Assembly (NCBI GenBank): GCA_964649415.1
Contig: CAZYSK010000127.1
Span: 1-13,060, forward strand
From: CAZYSK01 sp964649415
Lineage (GTDB): Bacteria; Chloroflexota; Anaerolineae; B4-G1
Direction: 5' to 3'
DNA: 13,060 nucleotides
In this document: piece after piece, positions 12,802 through 13,060 of the stretch
How the letters are laid out: every line of letters starts with the position of its first letter
How positions within the stretch are numbered: the stretch's first letter is position 1
Made by a program: the position numbers and the translations under genes
The notes under the pieces: model-generated
The model's input: the letters and a program-made list of their open reading frames with translations, nothing else
Databases searched by the model: none
What the model was told of the DNA's origin: nothing

Positions 12802-12866
12802 TTAACCTAACCTTGACCATGCGTTAACGTGTCGTTAAACGCGGTTTAAGAGTGGTCAAGTATACT
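12802..12866 (+). promoter_or_regulatory. Second Pho-box array and promoter, facing right
   Basis: Five hexamers lie at an exact 11-bp period: TTAACC (12802), TTGACC (12813), TTAACG (12824), TTAAAC (12835), TTAAGA (12846). TATACT (12861-12866) is the -10. The distance from last box to -10 (15 nt) is almost the same as at the first array (14 nt). It follows the pstS terminator and should drive the next operon, most likely pstC/pstA/pstB, beyond the window. Confidence 0.8.
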
Positions 12867-13060
12867 GTTTCAACGAGTGTCTGACCGTCAACACGGATCA
12901 TGCGGAGTGTGCGATACTATGATAGTCAGGGATGAGGAAGTCTATACAACTGATGTGCTGGCAGGGGATGAGAAACCAGGTTTTCAGGAAAAAACCTGGT
13001 TTCGGCGTGAGGTTAGCCCCATCCTTTGGACCACGGATCGGCAAAAATAAGGTGGAAACT
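12867..13060 (+). other. Leader to an off-window gene, with hairpin and terminal RBS
   Basis: There is no confident gene. A 13-bp inverted repeat, GAAACCAGGTTTT (12972-12984) and AAAACCTGGTTTC (12991-13003) with a 6-nt loop, forms a strong hairpin. A 43-codon open frame (ATG 12919 to TAA 13048-13050) runs through it with only a distant GGAG upstream, so I do not call it a gene. Its stop overlaps AAGGTGG (13049-13055), a good ribosome-binding site that predicts a start codon at or just after 13061. Confidence 0.55.

Noticed and set aside
12919..13050. 43-codon ORF as a confident gene
   Set aside because: Poor ribosome-binding site, a strong palindrome inside and no recognisable family; kept only as a finding.
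1..13060. tRNA, rRNA or insertion-sequence transposase genes
   Set aside because: I saw no tRNA-like cloverleaf, rRNA stretch or transposase motif on either strand by reading; a covariance-model scan was not possible.

Overview
The window is GC-rich bacterial DNA, and its gene content and repeat load suggest a member of the Chloroflexota (Anaerolineae/Caldilineae-like). That assignment is inference from protein style and many short dispersed repeats; no rRNA or other marker gene is present. Seven genes are on the minus strand (192-5935) and five on the plus strand (6333-12703). A run of exactly 100 Ns (7327-7426) marks a scaffold gap inside a repeat array.

Minus-strand half: an RlmD-type 23S rRNA uracil methyltransferase (192-1544); a 23-unit heptanucleotide array (1617-1777); a small membrane protein (1788-2252); a small cysteine-containing protein (2283-2603); a GxxExxY/PDDEXK_3 protein inside an inverted-repeat cassette (gene 2718-3128, cassette 2671-3196); then a likely three-gene operon read from 5935 down to 3239, encoding a YbdK-type carboxylate-amine ligase, an HD-domain phosphohydrolase and a CPBP-type membrane protease whose N-terminus is a 20-residue repeat array. 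A divergent intergenic region with 36-bp repeats and two back-facing promoters separates this from degV.

Plus-strand half: a DegV/FakB-like fatty-acid-binding protein (6333-7199), a 600-bp array of 121-bp repeats containing the gap, then a phosphate-starvation module: PhoB-type regulator, PhoR-type sensor kinase, a Pho-box promoter that begins in the kinase stop codon, a small conserved-looking ORF, and a PstS lipoprotein made of two nearly identical phosphate-binding domains in one chain. A strong terminator follows, then a second Pho-box promoter facing right. A ribosome-binding site at the very end predicts that the next gene (probably pstC or another pst gene) starts just outside the window. 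The logic is a closed circuit: the kinase/regulator pair likely activates both Pho-box promoters to raise phosphate capture.

The most unusual aspects are (i) the TIR-flanked GxxExxY cassette, (ii) the tandem PstS fusion, (iii) two clean 11-bp-period Pho-box arrays, (iv) repeat expansions that have entered coding frames without breaking them (rlmD and the CPBP gene) or that supply stop codons, and (v) a 19-bp inverted-repeat element shared by the degV leader and the pst leader.
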